Shown in pieces: positions 11,198-23,796 of a DNA stretch of 64,000 bases (positions within the stretch are counted from its first letter, which is position 1; each line of letters opens with the position of its first letter). The stretch is taken from contig JAJEKV010000125.1 in the NCBI GenBank assembly GCA_021234155.1, positions 1,240,144 to 1,304,143 on the forward strand. The letters run 5' to 3'. The notes below the pieces were generated by a model. That model was not told where the DNA came from, made no database searches, and worked only from the letters and a program-made list of their open reading frames with translations. The translations under genes and the position numbers were made by a program. This stretch comes from Isoetes taiwanensis (taxonomy: Eukaryota; Streptophyta; Lycopodiopsida; Isoetales; Isoetaceae).

Positions 11198-11407
11198 TTG
11201 AATCTTGTTCTACAAGCTACTGCCATAATCACTGAAATCTTCCAAAACTTTGAGTACGAGGATTATTCGTAAAATGACAACAAATTTCTATAAGATATTA
11301 CAATTTGATGAAGTAGCAGGAGCCGCATTTTAGAATTGCATGTAATAGCTTTTTCAATGTCACTACCAATGTATGCACCTGCATAAAGACATAAAAAGCT
11401 GTCACAT

Positions 11408-11565
11408 AAAGATTCAATATCCATCATTTGAACTGTAGCATACTGCAGCTTGCATTTATAAAAGAAATGGGTTACTTGCACATGCATAAATACATAAGGC
11501 AAGCTCTCAAATGTGGGTTCAATATCCATCATTTGAGGTGTAACATTCTACAGCTTGCATTTGCA
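11408..11565. repeat. Direct repeat pair of about 45 bp
   Basis: 'attcaatatccatcatttga' followed by '-gtgtaacat-ct-cagcttgcattt' occurs at about 11411 and again at about 11521, 110 bp apart, with a few differences. No gene is seen here. Confidence 0.6.
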
Positions 11566-11704
11566 AGATAATTGGATTCCTAAATTAGTTAGAGAAGTTA
11601 GCAGTTCTCAAACATTCCTATCACCATAGCAGCTACTGCTTTGACTACTATATCTGTGACCCAACACTTGCAAGTTATATCTTTATTATATACAAGAATT
11701 TTAT

Positions 11705-11893
11705 CGCGGCGGCCAAGGCCGCCGCGAACATTTCTCTTGCCCAACTCGCGGCAAAGTAGATTTTTGTATCAAGTCAAAAAGGATCTCAGTTATGGGCTTG
11801 CAAAATCGAACTAAATGTGTCTAAGTTGGACAACTGTAATCTCCAAATTATTTCCCAAAAAAACTTAAAAGCCACGCTTTTGGCCGCCGCAAC
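11705..11893. repeat. GC-rich palindrome with a distant inverted partner
   Basis: A perfect inverted repeat (10-bp arms CGCGGCGGCC, 2-bp centre) lies at 11705-11726 in otherwise AT-rich DNA. The half-site ttggccgccgc recurs at about 11880-11890. This could be a fold-back or MITE terminus or a methylation-prone regulatory palindrome; no function is shown. Confidence 0.45.
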
Positions 11894-12539
11894 CATTTGT
11901 TATGTAGCACGAAAGACCTCGCTTCTTCCTTCGGTTCTATAATTAAGTTGTTCTATGATTTGGGAGTTCTTGCCACGCGGCATCCTTTTATACCAACGCT
12001 TCATTTTGCATTCCGTCTTCTCGGTCTCGGATTTTCTCGGCTTTGGATTTTCCATTACTCTTGCTATTAGTGATGCATTCTCTTTCTCAGTTTCCAAAAT
12101 GGTTTCTTGCATCAAATTGTTGATCTACCCCGATCGCGAGATTAAGGAGCACAATGTAATGGAATTTGTTTTCTAAGATTATAGCCTTGCATTGGTATTG
12201 GGAATTAATGTTAATGCTATACAAACCATACCACTTTATCGTAAAAGTGGTTTGAATAGAAGGAAGGAAGGAAGGTATTTTTACAATTTGCATAGAATAC
12301 CCAGATGTGCAATTCATATGAAAATGCCCCGTCTTTGCATAAAAATGCCCTGTCTTTGCATGTTTGCATGTTGAGGGGTATGTTTACAATTTGCCCTTAT
12401 TTTAAACACATTGCACAAGTTGCACATCTGGGTATTGTATTTACATGCAGGCGTTTTAAAAAATAATCCATAGACACACATGCGTATGATTGCTTTTTCA
12501 GAGAAGATGATTGCATGAGCCAATCCTTTTTCTTTTTTT

Positions 12540-14005
12540 TGCTTCTTTTTTGCTTCTTAACAGCTGGTGGGATGACGATTGCAAGAAGGCAAGGGCACAG
12601 CTGCCAAAAAAGTGCAGATTAAAGCCAAAATGGTACAAGAAACTTATTAAGGAGAAGAAGAGTCGCTTTCATGCAAAAAGACAGTCTGATCTTAGCAACA
12701 TGCTCTACGCAAATCCCAAAATGTTCTGGAAGAACTTGCAAGGCAAATCGGCTGCACCAGATTTAGGGGTAGAAGATCTTCTATCTCTGGTAAAGGAGAT
12801 ATATTTCAATGCAGATGCTGGTGAGATGCCCGTTATAAGCATTACTGAAGATATTTTTGATGTAGAGGAAGTGGAGTCCCAGCTGCAACGCATGAAAAAT
12901 GGGAAAGCCTCTAACTTAATGGGTCTATCGATCGAACTAATGAAATGGGCAGATGGAAAACTAACCCAGAAGCTAACAGAGCTTATGAACATGGCTGTCC
13001 GGCATGGATTACCAAAATCCTGGAGAGAATGCAGGATCGTCCCCATATATAAATCAGGTTGCAGAAAAGAGGTGCGAAATTATCGCACCATAATGATAGG
13101 CAGCATGTATTCTAAGCTCCTGGGAGGTTTGCTGGAACAGAAAATTAGTGCTTGGGTAGAACGTCATGATAAGAGAGCTTACTGCCAGGCAGGTTTCAGA
13201 AAACAACATAACACCCTAGACCATCTTCTTACTCTGAGAGTCTTATTTGAGCAAGCCAAGAAGCCAAGGCAAGCACTTTATCTGGCTTACATTGATTTCT
13301 CCAAAGCATTTGATACCGTGCCAAGAGAAAAACTGTGGATACGAATGGAACAGCTTGATGTCCCACAGGCTTGGAGGGGTGCAGTAGCACGCTTATATGA
13401 AGAGGTATTAGCCAAGCTGTCTTCTGGTTTACCACATGAGATTCAGAGCATGATGGGTGTTCGGCAAGGATGCCCACTATCGCCGACTCTGTTCGGACTT
13501 TATATAGACGAGTTGGAGGAGTGGATCACGAACGGGGGACAAAATTTGGAACCAAGTTAGGAAGTTTTGTGGTGCAATTGTTCTTTGTATCTTGACGATG
13601 TAGTGCTAATAGCGCATTCCCAAGAAGGGCTACAAGAACATTTGCACAACTCCCGAGCTCCTTTCAGAGTCCCCCTGAATGAAAGTAAATCTTTCAAAGA
13701 CAAAAATTATGGTGATTGGCACAGTAAAACAACCGATCTTCACATATCAAGGCGAGAGACTAGAGGAAGTGGACTGTTACAAATACCTAGGTCTGGAGAT
13801 TTGCTCAAACTACAAATGGAAGGAGTGCGTGCGGAAACGTATTATAGGAGGTAAGGCAGCTTTATATTCTATGTTGTCCAAATGTCACAGTGCATCTTTG
13901 TCCAGTTGGGGGCTAAAAAAAATGATGTTTAAAACCTTAGTTCAGACAGTTGTGTTGTATGGTGCTCCCATTTGGGACACCATCAAATTATTGTGTCCAA
14001 AGTAG
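12540..14005 (+). pseudogene. Decayed LINE reverse transcriptase (microsatellite-tail type)
   Basis: The segment opens with SWWDDDCKKAR, matching SSWYDDECRERKR of the 54-kb LINE, so both belong to one family. RT motifs follow: NYRTIMIGSMYSKLLGGLLE, YIDFSKAFDTVPREKLW (motif A Asp), GVRQGCPLSP (motif B), then a stop at 13560. In another frame come LYLDDVVLIA (motif C, LDD where YADD is usual), YKYLGLEI and VVLYGAPIWD. At least two frame changes separate the motifs. The endonuclease is missing upstream, and the zinc-like C-terminus and 3' tail are missing downstream, so it is truncated at both ends and non-functional. Confidence 0.85.
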
Positions 14006-14690
14006 ACTACTTAAGGCAGAGGGACAATGAATGTAGTATTATTTAGTAGAATGAGTAAACTTCAAAATTCAAATTGGTACATAGTATATAAATAATGTGT
14101 TTGAATGCACTACCTAGATATCATGCACATTGGCCTTATTTTCACCCACTGATGCTAAGATTTGAATAATGTACGCTTCGCAGCCACAGTCAAGAAAGAT
14201 ACAGCCACTTTCCATAAAATGCCATGAAGAGACTTAGCCCTCTTTGGTCACAAAATCACTACAACTTATGGATTCTGGCACTTCTTAATTAGATGCTCTC
14301 ATGGGTGCAATCCTCCCTTCCTGCACAAATATATCTCAATTTTATACTTAGCTTACCTTCTCTTGTTAAATATATCCATGGTATATCTCTATCACAAATC
14401 TGACAGATTTTAGTGTTGTTCCACCATAGACTGCCACCATAGTCCCCGAAGTATTATCAACCCGTTCCCATATATAATGAGCACCCTACAATATAATGAA
14501 TAGCCTAAAGCATGCACCTTACTGGAAAGAAAAGAAAAACATGAATCGAAAGGAAATGACCACAAATGTGCAGACAGGTGCAGCATATGCACACATGCAT
14601 ACATTTCTGTTGCAACTATTTACTAAGCTATTTTTTATTTCACTTCACTGAACAGGTCACTATCCTGTGTGCAATTACAAAGCTGCCCAC
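14006..14690. other. Intergenic or intronic stretch
   Basis: No convincing coding sequence. It lies between the LINE fragment and two candidate minus-strand exons and may be intron of that gene. Confidence 0.3.
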
Positions 14691-14840
14691 TTGCTTGCTG
14701 TACATAGCATTAATATTGGAAAGGAACAAAGAAGTGAAATGACCAAACAACAACTTTGCAAAGGGATCAATTCCCAAACCATTCTTCCTCATGACATACA
14801 TGATGGCCTTTAATTCCACAACTAATTCTGTCAATGGATC
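14691..14840 (-). CDS. Candidate exon, unidentified minus-strand gene
   Basis: 150 nt, exactly 50 codons in phase 0, between acceptor gaatctag and donor CAA|GTGGGC. The translation runs from DPLTELVVELKAIMYVMRKN to SNINAMYSKQ and looks like a folded helical protein. It joins in phase to the candidate exon 14927-15034. I do not recognise the family. Confidence 0.45.
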
Positions 14841-14926
14841 CTAGATTCAGGTTCAGAGCCACTGTGGCATTTCACATAAGAAAAATTAGAATCAAAATAC
14901 AACAATACAATGGTAATAGAACTTAC

Positions 14927-15034
14927 ATCCATTAAGAAACCCATAACTATGAGAAAGCCTGATTTCAGCAACTCAAATGAAGACATGTAAACCAAATCAT
15001 TCTTTACCACGCGATGTGGTGCTCTCTGGTGCAA
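14927..15034 (-). CDS. Candidate exon, unidentified minus-strand gene
   Basis: 108 nt, 36 codons in phase 0, acceptor cactttag and an ideal plant donor GAT|GTAAGT. The translation includes HRVVKNDLVYMSSFELLKSG. With the next exon the intron would be 86 bp. The L1 element starting at 15487 lies on the upstream side of this exon and may sit in an intron of the same gene. Confidence 0.45.
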
Positions 15035-15474
15035 CTAAAGTGTACTTCATAACTGGTCTGCTTACTCCAAATGCAGTGATAACCATTTAAGGAGCTACGG
15101 TCTTAAAGTCCACTTTTACAGACTCACAGCACTGACGACTCTTATGTTGGGCACATACAGGTTAGAGGAAGCTGCAACTTTTATAAAACTGTCCACAAAT
15201 AGGTGCCTATGTTTAAAATGTGATAAGTTGACTTATACTTACTGGAATTAAGTGATTTCAATTGTATTGGAAACTAGACTTTGAGTTGATCATTTTTCAT
15301 CTTTGAATTGCAAAAATCAGAGCTCTGTACAGGGAGAACTGTCCGTCCAAACTTGACCAAATTCCTTCATACGATTTTGCCATATCAGAGAAGATTTTCA
15401 GCCAGTAAGCTCCTGATATGTGAACCTGCAAAATAGACCTATCTTTCATGATTACCCTTCTTCCTCAGCTTCCA

Positions 15475-15486
15475 TTGTTTCAGAAT
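15475..15486. repeat. Target-site duplication, left copy
   Basis: TTGTTTCAGAAT, repeated exactly at 23797-23808 on the far side of the L1 element. Confidence 0.85.
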
Positions 15487-15723
15487 TTTTTTTTTTTTGA
15501 TGGTAAGATATGTATATATATATATTAGAAATTATAAAGTATGTACAATAGAGCCCCTCTACGAGGGAGATACAGATGATGTGGAAACCCTTAGTACAAT
15601 AAGAAGAGGGGGCCTCGACTCGTCTTCCCCACTAAAAGGATACTATAAGGAGAATCTTCTTTCTTCACCTAAGAGTGGGTACTATAGAGAGAGCCAGCTC
15701 CGTTCCAGATCAGTAGTTCTTAC

Positions 15724-18700
15724 TTACTCGTTATCAACCCAGTGGCACCTGAAGTAAGAATAGAACCCTACCAAGGTTCCAACTTTATCAAGTCCTTTGT
15801 TGTATTTCGTGCCTTTCTTCTTGTGATGAGATAGAGCCATTAGAGCAACCTCCATATTGAAAGAGTTTTTTAGCTTATCTATGGAAATCCCTTGACCACC
15901 TAAAGCCACATCACATCGGTGCTTCCAGATAACCCAGAGTGACAGATTCAACAAGGAGGCCTCAATACAGCAACGATCAGTGATGAGGACCAGATCTGTC
16001 CAGACTAGTTGGCTTAACATGATACCAATAATAGGACAGACCCACTGCCAAAATTCAGCAATCTGGGGACAGAAAAAGAGATGCGCTACAGATTCAGTAA
16101 CCTGACAGCCCAATGGACATTTATCATCAACCGTGATACCCTTTTTAAATAACCTTTCCTTAGTGCTTAATCCCCCTTGAAGAGCTAACCATCTGAAGAA
16201 CTGAATCTTCCTAGAGCAGATAGATTTCCAGGAGTTTGACAGTAAGGTTTTGGTGTCTGCCAAACTAATTCCTAGCCTAGTCTCAGCTATCAGGAGGGTA
16301 TCCTGGCACAGATCCCTATATATCCTTTTCACACTGTACTGATTTACCCCATCATATAGCCAGGTCTCCCGTGACCCCACAATACCTGTCAAATTAGTGG
16401 CATTCCATAGGATTTCCTTTAAAACTTTACGGTCTCCTTCCCCTGGGTTCGAGATTGTCCCCTTGAATGCAGTCCAGGAAACCCATTTGCCATTAATCCA
16501 TAGGTGTTGCAATTGAGTTATTCCACAACCCTTCCACTTGACAAAGATACGTGGGTGTGAGAGGGCCAAGGGGAGCCCATCCCTCTCCCAGATCCTAGTG
16601 TTCCGAAATAGACTAAAACCTCCTGCATCCCTAGGGGGGTCCATAGGAGAGAAGAGATGTTGCACCTGTGACCAAGCTTGAAGAATTTTCCGCATAACTG
16701 GGGAAGTTCCAGGAGCCACCTTGAAGTTGTAGAACAGAGCACCAAGCTCATCCCTAGGAAGAGATGGCTTACCAAGGAGTTTGCCTTGTTTCAACCAATA
16801 AGAGACAAATCTTAAACCAGGGGATGACTCACCTTGTAGAGCACGCCAGACAAATTTGGCTGCCAGAGCCTGAGCTTGTAAGAAGGGGTCTTTGCAGCCC
16901 AAGCCACCATCTTTTTTGTCACGACAGAGTTCGCCCCAGGCCACCTTCGCCATACCCCCCAGATAAATTTCCGTATGATAGTTTGTATTTGGTTATACAC
17001 CCCCTTCTGGGCAACCATGACTGATGAGTAATAAATATGAGAAGCGGTAAGAACCGCATTTGCAAAACTGCCACTTTCGATCGGTGTAAAGGCACTTTAT
17101 AGACCACGTACCAACCTTTTTCAAAGTTTATCGGTATAGGGGCCCGTGAGTCCTTTAAGGCTGTCCCGACAAACACCGTGGGAAGTCCAAGAAGTTTAAC
17201 TGATTCCCTGGCAGTGACTACTGGGAAGCCCAGACCCCTGGCTCGAGGATCAATGTCACTTTCTGTTGGCCAAAGGACAGAGCACTTATTGGCATTGAGG
17301 CCAATACCAGAAATAATCTCAAAGGATAACAAGATCTCTCAGAATGAGGTAAAGCTGTTGTCATCAAACCTAAGAAACATAAAAGTGTCATCAAAGATAC
17401 TTGCATGATCAGCCGCTTATCCACACCGTCCAGGAAGGTCAAGCCTTCTAAGTTCTCCTCTGCTACTTTGAGGTGGACCATTCTTGTTAAAAGATTTGCC
17501 ATGATGAGAAACAGATAGGGAGCAAGGGGGCAACCTTGCCTTATACCTTTTTTGAGCTTAAATAGACCAGAGGGTTGCCCATTAACCAGCACTGAGGCAG
17601 AGGCTAGGTTGTTCATCCCTAGAGCGAGTCGAATGAATTGATCATCAAATCCCATAGAACCCATTACTGCACGCAATCCTGCCCATCTCAGGGAATCATA
17701 CGCCTTTCTGAAATCCATCTTAATCATTACACACTTTTGTTCAGAGACCTGACACCAATGCAGCCCTTCCCTGGCTGCAAGATAGTTATCCAGGATATAT
17801 CTGCCAGGCAAGAAGGCTGATTGCTCCATCCCAGTGATCCTATTGAATATGGATTTCAATCGATTGGCAATAGTTTTCATAATCACTTTGTAGATGGCAT
17901 TAGTAAGAGCAATGGGCCTCCATTCACTTAAGGTTAAAGGCCTGGGAACCTTGGGGACGAGCATGATAAAACCTGCTGCAAGAGTAGGATGTAGTGAGCA
18001 TGAGGCCCAAGCACCACAGACTGCTTTAGTAAAATCATCCCCAAGAACATCCCAAAATTCAACAAGGAATTCAGGGGGGAAACCATCTGGACCAGGAGAT
18101 TTTCCAGCGGCTAGAGAGCATAGAGTCTTATAGATCTCATCCTTCTCTAACTTATGGAGTAAATGTCTATTTTCAGCAGCATTAACCCTCTCCCCCCAGT
18201 CAATACTAGTCAACCAGGAGTTAATTCGAAGATGGAACGAGGGGGGTAAGGGATCTTCCTCAAATTGTTTTTCAAAACTTCCATGTATGAAGGACCTGAT
18301 TTCTTGTGGATCTTCAAGTGTATTGAGGTTATCATCCTTCACCGTTAAAATATTATTTTCCGCTAATCTAGCCCCTGCCATCCTAAAGAAGCATTTAGAA
18401 TTTGCATGGTCTAGTTCGGCATACCATTTGGTTTTGGAGCGGACTGCCGCTCCTCTGGCCTCCTCCTCCTCTATTGCCTTGGCTTTTCCTTCTAGCATCT
18501 CCTCTGTATTTTGTTTTTCCATATTATGCGGATCCAATAGCAGCTCCTGTTTGACCTCTCTCAGAAGATTGTAGACTTCTTCCTTTTCCCTTTTAAACTC
18601 CATAGCTCTGTTCCTGCCCCATCCTTTAACCCATCGCTTAATAAGACCAATCTTCTTAACCCATCCCTTCATACTGTATGGGTTATCAACACCAGCTAGA

Positions 18701-19508
18701 GAGGAAACAAAGACCCTAAAGGGCTTGCAGAAAGCCTCCTTCCCCAGCCAGGACGTATTAAACTTGAAGGGAATGTTCCCGTCCATCCGACTGGTTGGAA
18801 TGTCTTCCAAAGTTAAACTTTGGGGGACATGATCAGAGTGAGAAAATGCTAACTCACCCTCAACATAGCACCTGTCCATAAAACCCGCCGACTTGTTGGC
18901 CATATAGAACCTGTCCAGCAGGCAATATACTCTGTGCTGACCCTTTTGCTTATTTGACCAAGAAAAGGTGGCATTGGAAGGCGGGACCAAGGCAAATCCA
19001 GCATTATCAAGTAATGGGAGTTCTCCTCAGTTGATAGGTTTCTATGTAGCCCTACTTTCTGGTCCCATGTGTCAGTCATATTAAAGTCCCCTCCTAGGAT
19101 CCAGTTTTCTGTTGTGTTGGTCTGGAGAGAGATCCAGGACTCAATTTCCTTCCACATGGCTACCCTTTCACCTGGCTTATTAGATGCATAAACATTGATG
19201 ATTCCCCACTGACAATGATTTGTTTCAAAGGTAACCACCTGCCATCGCCCATCCCCTGCAGAATAGTAAGTTTTTTGCACTAGACCTTTCCAAAGTATAT
19301 ATATACCCCCTTTTGTTCCCCTGGCAGCACAGTTGAGGGAGGAATAGTTGTTGCCAACCCATTTACCTAGAGAGCTTGCCTGGAGGTTAGGGAGCCTGTG
19401 TTCCTGAATAATAATAACATTTGCCTTCATGGAACGAATTGCTGCAAGAACTCTGCCTCGTTTGAGAACACCTTTTATGCCCCTAAGATTCCAAGAGACA
19501 ATCTTCAT
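15724..19508 (-). pseudogene. L1 ORF2: endonuclease, reverse transcriptase, zf-RVT (frame-broken)
   Basis: The start is MKIVSWNLRGIKG at 19508, typical for plant L1 ORF2. APE endonuclease signals are IIQEHRLPN, GDFNMTDTWD and, after a frame change near 18.99 kb, FSHSDHVPQ. The RT domain has GKSPGPDGFPPEF, MKMDFRKAYDS-type motif A (seen as MIKMDFRKAYDSLRW) and IRQGCPLAPYLF. The catalytic motif C reads IFDDTFMFL instead of YADD-type after a second frame change near 17.4 kb. A third break lies near 16.95 kb. The C-terminal zf-RVT has CPLGC, HLFFCP and surrounding Trp/Leu residues. Together the frames cover about 1,260 codons, the usual size. The endonuclease would nick the target and the RT would prime from it; the breaks rule out activity for this copy. 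Confidence 0.9.
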
Positions 19509-21141
19509 ACTATAAACAGCAAGTCAACTTGGAGCTCCAGAAATACCGGTTCCAGATGAGAAAAAGACCTATGTCGATAGAAGCCCACAAGGACTCAAGC
19601 ATCGAGGTAGATATTACATCCTTGTCCCCCATTTTTAGCCCCTTGTCCCCCATTTTAACAAGTAAGTCCCATCTAGGGGTAATATGTTTTAGAGGGAGAA
19701 CCCTCCATAAAAAGATGTAGATCAAGTAAATGAAACAAGTCAGTTTGGCGGTTATATCTTGGTATTCCACGTGTCACCCGGGGGACCATAAACCACCAAG
19801 ACCCCCTAGACATAATGTTCCTATTGGTTTCCTCATATAAAAAAATATCATACCAAGCAAAGGGAGCTCATTTTTCTTTTGGGCACACCATGCCCTCAAT
19901 ACTCACCCCACCTCCATATCATTCCCAATCTGTATGGAGAAGATGTAAGAAGGGGACGAGAAGGCCACACACCCCCCCATACAAAGACCTAGCCTATCGG
20001 GAGGAATATGTCAAGGGAGGACCCTCCTCAAAAAGGTATGGATCACATAAGTGAAAAGTATATCTTGATATTCCTGGTAGTAGACCAATCAAATCTCTAG
20101 TAGCAAAGGGAAGTACGTTATCAGACCTCCCAGCCCACCATGTGTCACCCCAGGGACCACAGACCACCATGACCCCCCTTGACAAAATGTTCCAATTGGT
20201 TTTCCTTGTGGAAAAAATATAACAAGCAAGGGGATGTAAATATTTCTTATGAACTTCTCTTTGAGCTTTGTCACCCCATACCCCCAATGCTTATCCAGCC
20301 TCCATTTGAATCCAAATCTATTTGGAGAAGGTGTAGAAGGAAGAGGAGGCCACCCACAAGGATCTAGCCCACCAAATTGAAAGAAATCATCAGTTTGCCA
20401 CAGTATATCTATTGGTAGATCTAGTTTTACCCTAGGCCAAGGGACATTATACGACCAATTCCCTCCTTTTCCCCCCACTGTACTAGGGTTAAACTTCACA
20501 AGATGAGGCCCTTCCCCGTCCAGAAGCAATGGATCACAACACTCAACATACCCAGAGTTGTGACATAATAACCATGTTTCAAAAATCTGACATAATAAGC
20601 GTATTGGAATGTCCTTCAGGTTAGCATTCCTGACCCCAAAGCTATTACTCCCTTCCCAATATCGGCCCCCAGCTTTCATCCCATTCAAGTCTCTGATGGT
20701 CTCAGAAAAGGACAAACAATAATCATAGGATAGTAAAGTGAACCAGCTGATCCGTTCAAAGCTATATTGGTTGGTTATAATCGTTTGTTGAAAGGTGAAA
20801 AGGAAATTTTCACTTTTAAGTTCCGATCTAAAGGTAGAGCATGAACTGTAGTACTTCGAAACAGGAGTAGTAAATAAGAACATAGAAAAAGCATCCATTG
20901 ATAAGAGTATGTTATCACCAAAACAGATTACAAAAACCTTCCAGAGCAGCCTCTGCAAAGGAGTGATCAGCCACAGTAGCAGAAAGAGCTTCGCCCCGTG
21001 GGTGAGAACCACAAAACCAACCCAAAAACAGAGCACCTTAATGTAGACAGCTGCTGATAATAGGAGAAACACACCTGGCTAAGTAACTCCACTAAACAGA
21101 TATCCATTATCTGATGTACAAGCCAACAACTCCCCATCACC
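19509..21141 (-). other. Long inter-ORF region of the L1 element
   Basis: 1.6 kb separates ORF1 from ORF2, far more than the short or overlapping spacer usual in plant L1s. It contains an imperfect tandem duplication of about 320-370 bp (near 19691-20000 and 20012-20380, each with '-agggag-accctcc' and a 'gtgtcaccc--ggggacca' stretch). It also holds a 327-codon minus-strand open frame (21072-20089) with a hydrophobic start (MFLLLSAAVYIKVLCFWVG). I recognise no domain in it. Confidence 0.6.
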
Positions 21142-23502
21142 TCACTTCTTCTTAGCTGCATCATCCTTAGAATGATCTAAGAGAAGCTTAGCAACCACTG
21201 AGTCAAACTCATGCTTACTTGCTTTCTTTCCATGAGCTTTTTTCTTTTTTTTATATGCTTCATCTACCATTCTTGCTTCATCATTCAAATTCTGAGCACT
21301 TTGGGGAGGCAGCCCATCCAAAGCAACAACTGCAGGCTCAGCAGGTACTACAGATAGAAAAGAGCATCGAACTTCTTCAACCACAGGGTCGTCAACGACT
21401 TGACTGGCCGTAGGAGTGGCCTCGTTTTGATCCTGAGAGAAAAGGACCACTTGGGGCTGGTGTTGCTCAAGGAAGAAGGAAGATATGTCTACTGGGGTCT
21501 GATATGGCAGAGTAGCCTTCGGCAAAGTCCCAACGGGAAGGCTTTCCAGCTGAACAGAGCACATTGCATCCCTGTTAGACTGAGGGGGGACGGCTGGCTT
21601 GGCTAGTCCTGCTGCCTCACTGTTAGATTGAGAGGGGACGGCTAACTTACATTGTCCAGCCTGTTGCTCACCTTCCCCAACAGAATGAGGGATGTCAGTG
21701 CTAACCGGAATGCAGAGCAGAGCTTGAGAAGAAGACAGAGGCTCTTTTTCCAGTTGGGCCGTTTGCTGTTTGTCTGTAGCAAAGGAAGGGATCTTGGGAT
21801 CCTCATTACAGTTATTAGCAGAATATTCAACATTATCAGCATAAAGATTTCGGAACCCGTCCCTTTGTTTATGGGGCTTTGTAGCCGGAATAAAACCTTC
21901 ATTATCAGAGTGCATAAGCTTGCCAATCTCATCCACAGCTATTGGGTCACAAATTTCCGCAGCATGAACCAGAGCAGCACATTTATCACAAGGCAGTGGG
22001 AGACCAGAAACTTGGAGTACAAACTCGATGATCTCATTGTTAAAGCCTTTGAACAGAATGGCATGGGGAAGAGGCTATGACGAGATTCACAGAGACACAG
22101 ATTTTAGGGGGCTCATTGGGGCAGCCACCCATGCAAACGAACTCACCAAGCCCAGAGGCAATGATCTTGAGAGCTTTCTCCGTCCAGAACTCTGAACTAA
22201 GATTAGCTAAGGACAGCCACACTGGAAAGAAAAGGGCTTCAGGGTTTTTGGCACAGAACTTAGGCCTCCATCGCTGAAACAAGATCTGGCCATGGAGGCA
22301 AGAGATTATACCCCTTCTAAAGAATAAATCTGCCTCTCTTTCATTTGGGAAGGTAACCAGGTAATATAGATTGCCTAAAGGCTGCAGCCTGGATAAACTT
22401 TGCCCCCTGGACGTCCGATCCAGGGTCTTCTTGATCTCTGCCATGGAGGGGTTTCCCCTAATGACCTTTGCAATAATAAGGCCGAGTCTATCAAGGTGGC
22501 GGATTATGTTTGCCACCTCAGGGATATGAAGGGAAAGCGAGATGTAGTCCTTCATGTCCAGTAGAACCGACTGAGTTTTATCCATAAAGCTCAAGCCAAT
22601 AGTGGCTATTCTGCCAAGTGCAGTTCACTAACAGAGATTGAGTGGGCTCAACCCCCTGATTACCGAAGACAAGCTGTCTAACTTGCCTTCTAACCAAGAA
22701 TGGGTCGCCAATGATAGCTAAACCACCAGTGCAGTTAAACTGATCCTGATAGAGATGTCTGCTATCAATAATAGTCGCCCACGGCTGATCAACTGGACCT
22801 TGAATAAATCCCCACCAGATAAACTCAGTATTGACAAGGAGAGCAGACCTGACAATGGTAAGAACAGCTCGGGGAAGTGGAGATCCAAGAGAAGACGAAG
22901 GAGCGGAGGGAAAATCTTGAGAAGAAGGAAGGAGAGATGGAGGGAATGTAGTATCAGAAATTTGGGGGCTAGAATCCGAAGAAAAGAACAGGTACTCCAT
23001 TTGAAGCCAACATTAAACCGTTTTGTAGAGCTCCAAAGTGACAAAGTCTGCTAGCTGATCTGAGAAGATAGAGAACTTGGCCTTAGGAGGGCGATCAGAG
23101 CCAAGGTAAGCAATTTTGAGCTCAATGGAGGCAGCCAATGGGTCGTTGGTTGGGCCAGATTGCTCACCAATAAAGAGGATGTCTGGAAAAATGGATTCGT
23201 CAACCAGAAAAGCCCAAAGATCAACTGTGGAGCCTTCTAGCCAACCACAACAGATTTGATCAGAAGTATAAAAAATGGCAAAATATTTAGAGTTTTCGGG
23301 AGCAGATGTGATCGGGATGGTATTGGGGAGCTGGGATCAGAGCATATAATATGTAAGGGGAGAGGGACGCCCATCGAGATCCAGCATTATGAGCATAAAA
23401 GGAACCTTGATTAGGCAGGAATAGATACTGAGTAGAAAGCTGCAGTAAGGAACAGCAGAAAGAAGCAGGATTGGATTGGACTGTGGAAGAATAGGAAATC
23501 AT
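21142..23502 (-). pseudogene. L1 ORF1: DUF4283-like RNA-binding protein with CCHC knuckle (frame-broken)
   Basis: The frames join from about 23502 (MISYSSTVQSN) through a segment with an in-frame stop at about 23013, a Ser/Pro-rich stretch (from 23000), and the DUF4283-like core in 22594-22040 (NLYYLVTFPNEREADLFF, NPEALFFPVWLSLANLSSEF). After a shift near 22070 comes the zinc knuckle CDKCAALVHAAEIC (C-x2-C-x4-H-x4-C), then a polar tail ending in a Lys-rich stretch at 21142. This order matches plant L1 ORF1 proteins, which coat the LINE RNA. At least three breaks (two shifts, one stop) disable it. The start choice is uncertain. Confidence 0.75.
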
Positions 23503-23796
23503 AGGATTTTAAAGGCAACTGCTGCCATAGTTGCAGGTTGCCAGAGTCCCAATCTTTCCATATCCGTTCATGTAATCATGCGAAGTCCTGGTCAAAGGGA
23601 CACTTTATCCGAAAAACAAAGCTTGTCCCTGGACCAAATCTAGTGTCCCCTTCTACAAGGGGACCGGCTGCACTTGAAGGAGACCTCCTAATCCAGAGAC
23701 AACGGATTGGTTCCGGAGAGAGAGAGGATGTTTCTCTCTAAGCCAGACCCGCGACCATCGAAGCGCTTAAAACCCGCGACCATGTTTCAAGTTTTC
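23503..23796 (-). other. L1 5' UTR
   Basis: Between the right target duplication and ORF1. It contains the word 'cccgcgaccat' twice, 22 bp apart (23750-23785), possibly part of the internal promoter; that is inference. Confidence 0.5.

Larger units (their letters stand above)
15487..23796 (-). mobile_element. Full-length L1-type LINE (8.3 kb)
   Basis: The element is bounded by the 12-bp target-site duplication TTGTTTCAGAAT at 15475-15486 and 23797-23808. The left side shows a run of T, which is the poly(A) tail on the minus strand. Order on the minus strand: 5' UTR (23796-23503), ORF1 with a CCHC knuckle (about 23502-21142), an unusually long 1.6-kb inter-ORF region, ORF2 with endonuclease, reverse transcriptase and zf-RVT (19508-15724), 3' UTR and poly(A). 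Several frame breaks in both ORFs mean this copy is dead, but the intact duplication shows that it inserted as a full-length copy. Layout and domains match plant L1 elements. Confidence 0.9.

Noticed and set aside
20089-21072. Host gene for a 327-residue membrane protein
   Set aside because: It lies between ORF1 and ORF2 of a LINE bounded by a target duplication and overlaps a tandem duplication, so it belongs to the element.
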